From Calditrichota bacterium (GTDB lineage: Bacteria > Zhuqueibacterota > Zhuqueibacteria > Oleimicrobiales > Geothermoviventaceae): a stretch of DNA of 17,723 nucleotides. A model generated the notes under the pieces. The model was given only the letters and a program-made list of their open reading frames with translations. It was not told the origin of the DNA and searched no databases. Location: positions 1,617 through 19,339 of the forward strand of contig JAADFT010000008.1 of assembly GCA_013152765.1 (NCBI GenBank). The letters are read 5' to 3'. Below are positions 14,337 to 17,723 of this stretch, one piece after another. The position numbers and the translations under genes were made by a program. The first letter of the stretch is position 1, and each line of letters begins with the position of its first letter.

Positions 14337-15413
14337 ATGGGCAACGAACCGCTGATTCTGGTGATCAACCCGGGCTCGACCTCCACCAAGATGTCGGTTT
14401 TCGAGGGGCCCAAAGAAGTGTACACCAAAACGCTTTACCACTCTGCGGAAGAGCTGGCGCAATTCGAACACATCAGCGACCAGCTCGATTTCCGCGTGAG
14501 CGTGATCGAACAGCAGCTCGCCCAGAACGGCTTTGCTGATCGACGGATCGACGCGGTGGTGGGCCGTGGAGGTCTGTTGCGGCCGCTTGAAGGCGGCACC
14601 TACCGTGTGAACGAGAAGATGGTGCAAGAACTGCGAGAGGCACGTTACGGTGAACACGCGAGCAACTTGGGTGCGATCATTGCTTACAAAATCGGGCAGG
14701 AGCACGGTGCGCCTGCCTTCATCGTGGATCCGGTGGTGGTGGATGAGCTGGAAGACATCGCGCGCCTTTCGGGGTTGCCAGAACTGCCGCGGAAGAGCAT
14801 CTTTCACGCGCTGAATCAAAAAGCTGTGGCGCGCAAAGCGGCGGCTCGCCTTGGCAAGAAGTACACAGATGTGACCCTGATCGTGGCGCACATGGGTGGG
14901 GGGATTACGGTCGGGATTCACAAAAACGGCCGGGTGGTGGATGTGAACAACGGTCTGGACGGCGAGGGCCCCTACACACCGGAACGGACTGGAACGCTGC
15001 CGGTTGGCGATCTGATTCGCCTTTGCTACTCTGGCAAGTACACGCGGTCCGAGATGCTCAAGAAGAACAAAGGGCAGGGTGGTGTCGTAGCGTACCTCGG
15101 TACGAATGACATGCGTGAGGTCGAGAAACGGGCTCTTGCTGGCGAGCAACCGTGGCGACTGGTGTACGAAGGGATGGCTTATCAGGTCGCAAAAGAGATT
15201 TGTGCTCTCGCGGCTGTGGTTAGCGGAAAGGTGGACGGCATTGTGCTGACGGGAGGTGTGGCTCACTCGAAGGTCTTCACGGGCTGGATTCGCGAGCGGG
15301 TTGAGTTCCTCGCGCCTGTGCTGGAATTCCCCGGCGAAGAAGAGATGGAAGCGCTGGCGTTGGGTGCGTACCGGGTGCTAACGGGTGAAGAAGAGGCGAA
15401 GGAGTATGACTGA
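14337..15413 (+). CDS. buk: Butyrate kinase (butyryl phosphate to butyrate plus ATP)
   Basis: The 358-residue length matches butyrate kinases (about 355). It is an ASKHA-fold acetokinase-family enzyme: phosphate-binding INPGSTSTK at 10-18, RGGLLRPLEGG, AHMGGGITVG at 184-193, and TGGVAHS from 305 in the nucleotide-binding end. DEL..IARLSGLP and FHALNQKAVAR are characteristic of Buk rather than acetate kinase. ATG 14337 is preceded by AAAGGGG with a four-base gap; an in-frame TTG at 14307 is rejected. The enzyme forms ATP from butyryl phosphate, or from isobutyryl or other branched acyl phosphates in amino-acid breakdown. Its stop overlaps the ptb start by eight bases, so the two are translationally coupled. 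Expression is likely governed by the leader terminator. Confidence 0.96.
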   Translation: MGNEPLILVINPGSTSTKMSVFEGPKEVYTKTLYHSAEELAQFEHISDQLDFRVSVIEQQLAQNGFADRRIDAVVGRGGLLRPLEGGTYRVNEKMVQELREARYGEHASNLGAIIAYKIGQEHGAPAFIVDPVVVDELEDIARLSGLPELPRKSIFHALNQKAVARKAAARLGKKYTDVTLIVAHMGGGITVGIHKNGRVVDVNNGLDGEGPYTPERTGTLPVGDLIRLCYSGKYTRSEMLKKNKGQGGVVAYLGTNDMREVEKRALAGEQPWRLVYEGMAYQVAKEICALAAVVSGKVDGIVLTGGVAHSKVFTGWIRERVEFLAPVLEFPGEEEMEALALGAYRVLTGEEEAKEYD

Positions 15414-16332
15414 GCAGGTGGAGCAAGGGAGCAAGACGAGCTGGTTCGATCGACTGGTTGAGCGCGTACAGGGGGAGCGTCGGAAAACGATCGTGGTAGC
15501 CATGGCGCAGGAGGCCCACGTTCTTCAAGCCTTGGAAACGGCGCGTAAGCACCGGCTGGCCGAAGGGATCCTCGTAGGAGAAATGGACGCTATTCGGCGG
15601 GAGGCTGAGAAGGCAGGGGTCGACCTGGCCCATTTCGAGATCGTGCCGCAGCGCGGCGAGTGTGAGGCTGTGCTACGTGCCATCGAGGTTGTTCGCTCCG
15701 GCGAAGGTGATCTTCTGATGAAAGGGAAATGCTCCACGTCGACTTTTCTGCGAGGCATTCTCGACAAGGAGAAGGGATTGCGGGGGCCAAGGCTTCTGTC
15801 GCACCTTGCGATTTTCGAGGTGGAGACGTATCCGAAGCCGATCTTCATGTCGGATGCCGCCATGAACATCAGCCCGGACCTTTCGCAGAAGATCGAGATC
15901 ACGCGCAACGCCATCGAGGGGGCGCAGAAACTTGGCGTGGAAGTGCCGAAGGTGGCGCTGATTGCGGCAGTCGAAAAGGTCAATCCGGAGCACATGCCCT
16001 GCACGGTGGATGCTGCAGCCATTGCCAAGATGGCGGACCGCGGTCAATTGGGCCAGGCGATTGTGGATGGGCCACTGGCCGTCGACAACGCGCTGGACCA
16101 GGAATCGTGCGAGGTCAAGGGCATTAAGTCGCCCGTCGGGGGAGATGTGGACATTTTGATCATGCCGGACATCGAAGCCGGGAACACCTTCTACAAGACA
16201 ATGACCATTCTGGCCAAAGCGCGGGCTGCGGGAATCCTGATGGGGGCACGCGTTCCTGTCGTGCTACCCTCGCGGGCGGACAGCGACCAGACGAAGTTCC
16301 TGTCGATTGCGGCCGCCGTGGCCATGAGCTGA
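15406..16332 (+). CDS. ptb: Phosphate butyryltransferase (butyryl-CoA plus phosphate to butyryl phosphate)
   Basis: The 308-residue product fits the phosphate acetyl/butaryltransferase family and the usual Ptb length (about 300). Visible landmarks are LLMKGKCSTSTFLRGIL, FMSDAAMNISPDL, KVALIAAVEKVNPEHMP, VDGPLAVDNALD and, near the end, DILIMPDIEAGNTFYK and VPVVLPSRADS. I chose ATG 15406, with GAGG (15393-15396) nine bases upstream; GTG 15385 in the same frame would extend deeper into buk. The enzyme supplies the acyl phosphate used by Buk, together turning an acyl-CoA into acid and ATP. The order is buk-ptb, the reverse of the classic clostridial ptb-buk. No good terminator follows it. Confidence 0.96.
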   Translation: MTEQVEQGSKTSWFDRLVERVQGERRKTIVVAMAQEAHVLQALETARKHRLAEGILVGEMDAIRREAEKAGVDLAHFEIVPQRGECEAVLRAIEVVRSGEGDLLMKGKCSTSTFLRGILDKEKGLRGPRLLSHLAIFEVETYPKPIFMSDAAMNISPDLSQKIEITRNAIEGAQKLGVEVPKVALIAAVEKVNPEHMPCTVDAAAIAKMADRGQLGQAIVDGPLAVDNALDQESCEVKGIKSPVGGDVDILIMPDIEAGNTFYKTMTILAKARAAGILMGARVPVVLPSRADSDQTKFLSIAAAVAMS

Positions 16333-16527
16333 GCGGCGGTGTGCCAGCTGCTGGGCCGCACTCTGTTGTGAACGGGGTGCGTGTTACTCCTTACGACAAA
16401 GGAAGACGAAGCCTGAAGGACAGCCTCTTAGGTTCAGATTTCCGGGGGCAAAGTGCAGCGGACCTGGACGTGAGTTGCACGATCTGGCAGAATGCCGTCA
16501 GAGCGTGGCCCTCACCTAAAGTAACAC
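16333..16527 (+). other. Spacer after ptb
   Basis: No supported gene. CCAG/CTGG with outer GCGGC/GCCGC near 16334-16359 could form an imperfect hairpin after ptb, but there is no T-run and a six-base bulge on one side. The 70-codon open frame from 16341 runs through the downstream promoter and looks random. Confidence 0.5.
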
Positions 16528-16556
16528 TTGACAAAGCCGCCTTCGAGTGGTAAATT
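16528..16556 (+). promoter_or_regulatory. Sigma-70 promoter for the small-protein / membrane-protein pair
   Basis: TTGACA (16528-16533), a 17-base spacer and TAAATT (16551-16556, four of six to consensus). The predicted start is near 16563. A short stem AGGCGT/ACGCCT (16568-16590) lies at the beginning of the transcript. Confidence 0.75.
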
Positions 16557-16702
16557 GTGGTAAGCTGAGGCGTGTCAGGAAATTACGCCTTGGGGCCACA
16601 GACTTTGGGTGAGGTGTAGGTCCACTGACTGGAACACTCGTCGAAAAGCCGAAAACGGGGTCTGCAGATCCCGAGGTCTCGCACGAGCTTCTGGAAGAAG
16701 CT

Positions 16703-16969
16703 TTGCGCAAACGCCTGGCCCGCGTTGAAGGGCTCATCGACGAATTGCGCCAACAGGGGCTCGATGTGGACTCCGTGCTTGAGTCAATTCACCGCGATCC
16801 GGAGCTGTCGCGGCTCTGGCGCGAAATCGACTCGAACATCCTCGAGCGCTCTGCGGAAGGACGGGTCAGTCTCGACGAAGCTTTAAGATGGCTTGAAACT
16901 CTGGACCGCTGGACGAAAGCGGTGATTGAACGCTTGCAACAACTTCCGAAGCAACACTCCCAAGCATGA
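16703..16969 (+). CDS. Small helical protein of unknown function, start uncertain
   Basis: From TTG 16703 the protein has 88 residues, but the frame is open upstream to 16613 and the helical pattern (SHELLEEALRKRLARVEGLI) clearly continues there. No ATG or GTG occurs in that extension. GAGGTG (16611-16616) lies eight bases before a CTG at 16625, which would give 114 residues. GGAAG (16693-16697) is a weaker site for TTG 16703. The sequence is charged and amphipathic, with DELRQQGLDVDSVLESI and LDEALRWLETLDRW, suggesting a small helical bundle or coiled coil; there is no signal peptide or membrane segment. I do not recognise the family. Its stop overlaps the next ATG (ATGA), so it is coupled to the membrane protein and may be its partner. 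Confidence 0.7.
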   Translation: MRKRLARVEGLIDELRQQGLDVDSVLESIHRDPELSRLWREIDSNILERSAEGRVSLDEALRWLETLDRWTKAVIERLQQLPKQHSQA

Positions 16970-17694
16970 GCCGCACCTCTTTCCCGCCTAACTCGCAAAA
17001 CACCACGCAGGCGGTTCACCCCCCTTCGGTTGCTGTCGTTCTCAAGAAAACCTTCTGGAACGTCTACGACCACCTTGGCAAACTGCTGATTCTGAATTTC
17101 CTAAGCTTTTTGCTTGCGCTCACCGTTGTCGGTTTGCCGTTTGCTGTGGCAGGGCTTTACAGCCTGGCGAACAGGATCGCTGACTACAGAGCGGTGGGGC
17201 TACGGGACTACTTCCGACTGGGGGCGCAGGGCTATTTCCTGGCGTTCAAGCTAACCGCGATCTTTGTCTTCGGTGCGCTGGTCCTTGGTTCCAACGTGGT
17301 TTTTCATCTGGAGGACAGACTGGGTCTGCCGGCCGTCTCGATGGGTATGTTGCTTCTCACAGTCTGGTTCTCGTTGCTTTTCCTGGTCTGGAATTTCTAC
17401 CTGTTTCCCCTTGCTTTTCGCTTCGGTGAACTTTCGAAGCAGGTCTCCAAGAGCGCGTTGGGCCTCGCTCTCGACAACAAGTCTTTCACTACGTGGGTTC
17501 TTCTTGCGGATCTCGTCAACTGGCTGGCTGGCGCCGCAACGTTTGTGTTGCTTGTGTTTTTTGCTCCCGCCGTTTCGGCTGTGCTGCAGGCCGTAGCCAC
17601 CCGCGAGCTGCTCAGCAAATACCACCCAGGACTTGTACGTGAAGGAGAGGAGCAACGTACCCTGCGCGATCTGTTCCGCCCGTGGGCGCTTTGA
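16966..17694 (+). CDS. Polytopic membrane protein resembling the YesL/DUF624 family
   Basis: The 242-residue protein has hydrophobic segments at about 38-68 (possibly two spans), 93-113, 121-152 and 176-208. The opening pattern (LKKTFWNVYDHLGKLLILNF, then VVGLPFAVAGLYSLANRIAD and a following DYFRLGAQGYFLAFK) resembles YesL/DUF624 proteins, whose function is unknown and which in Bacillus sit in carbohydrate-use operons. The first 25 residues are polar and probably cytoplasmic; the C-terminus (EGEEQRTLRDLFRPWAL) is charged. Its ATG overlaps the stop of the small helical protein, so the two are translated together. The family match is by eye and moderate. No transport or catalytic motif is visible. 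Confidence 0.75.
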   Translation: MSRTSFPPNSQNTTQAVHPPSVAVVLKKTFWNVYDHLGKLLILNFLSFLLALTVVGLPFAVAGLYSLANRIADYRAVGLRDYFRLGAQGYFLAFKLTAIFVFGALVLGSNVVFHLEDRLGLPAVSMGMLLLTVWFSLLFLVWNFYLFPLAFRFGELSKQVSKSALGLALDNKSFTTWVLLADLVNWLAGAATFVLLVFFAPAVSAVLQAVATRELLSKYHPGLVREGEEQRTLRDLFRPWAL

Positions 17695-17723
17695 CCGGAA
17701 AAGCCTGCGCAGCATTTTGAGAA

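Noticed and set aside
14220..15266. - strand frame of 348 codons opposite buk
   Set aside because: It is a shadow of the strongly recognised butyrate kinase.
16334..16380. Hairpin after ptb as a terminator
   Set aside because: The stem is interrupted by a bulge and is not followed by a T-run.
1..17723. Mobile elements, CRISPR arrays, tRNA or rRNA genes
   Set aside because: No transposase, integrase, regularly spaced direct repeats or recognisable tRNA/rRNA sequence was seen.

Overview
This is bacterial chromosomal DNA, moderately GC-rich by eye, with every supported gene on the + strand. It comes from a flagellated, probably fermentative or amino-acid-degrading bacterium. An ADP-heptose-type (GT9) glycosyltransferase hints at a Gram-negative style envelope, but the phylum cannot be fixed from this window. 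I see no tRNA, rRNA, CRISPR array, insertion sequence or other sign of recent mobility.

Region 1 (1-7218) is a run of sugar-transfer genes. It holds a 5'-truncated CgeB-like glycosyltransferase with TPRs, an Fmt/ArnA-type formyltransferase with an intact Asn-His-Asp catalytic set, a GT9 enzyme with a long extra helical C-terminus, and a large protein with two GT2 domains separated by TPRs. It lies directly upstream of flagellin, so flagellin or surface-glycan modification is the natural inference. The sequence itself does not show the substrate.

Region 2 (7219-13922) is the flagellar filament operon: fliC, flaG, fliD, fliS, a FlgN/FliT-like chaperone and a FlgM-like anti-sigma factor. A near-consensus sigma-28 promoter (7395-7421) drives it and a strong intrinsic terminator (13891-13922) ends it. 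The 5' leader carries a perfect, apparently untranslated Shine-Dalgarno sequence about 90 bases before the fliC start. A 12-bp hairpin separates fliC from flaG. FliD is about twice the usual size and contains a duplicated module.

Region 3 (13923-16332) is a butyrate kinase / phosphate butyryltransferase operon with a strong sigma-70 promoter. Its leader shows the layout of transcription attenuation: an SD-preceded 17-codon leader peptide whose stop codon touches the terminator stem, an intrinsic terminator, and a possible competing antiterminator pairing. This is the most interesting regulatory element in the window.

Region 4 (16333-17723) has a second sigma-70 promoter followed by two ATGA-overlapped genes: a small helical protein with an uncertain, possibly CTG, start and a polytopic membrane protein resembling the YesL/DUF624 family.
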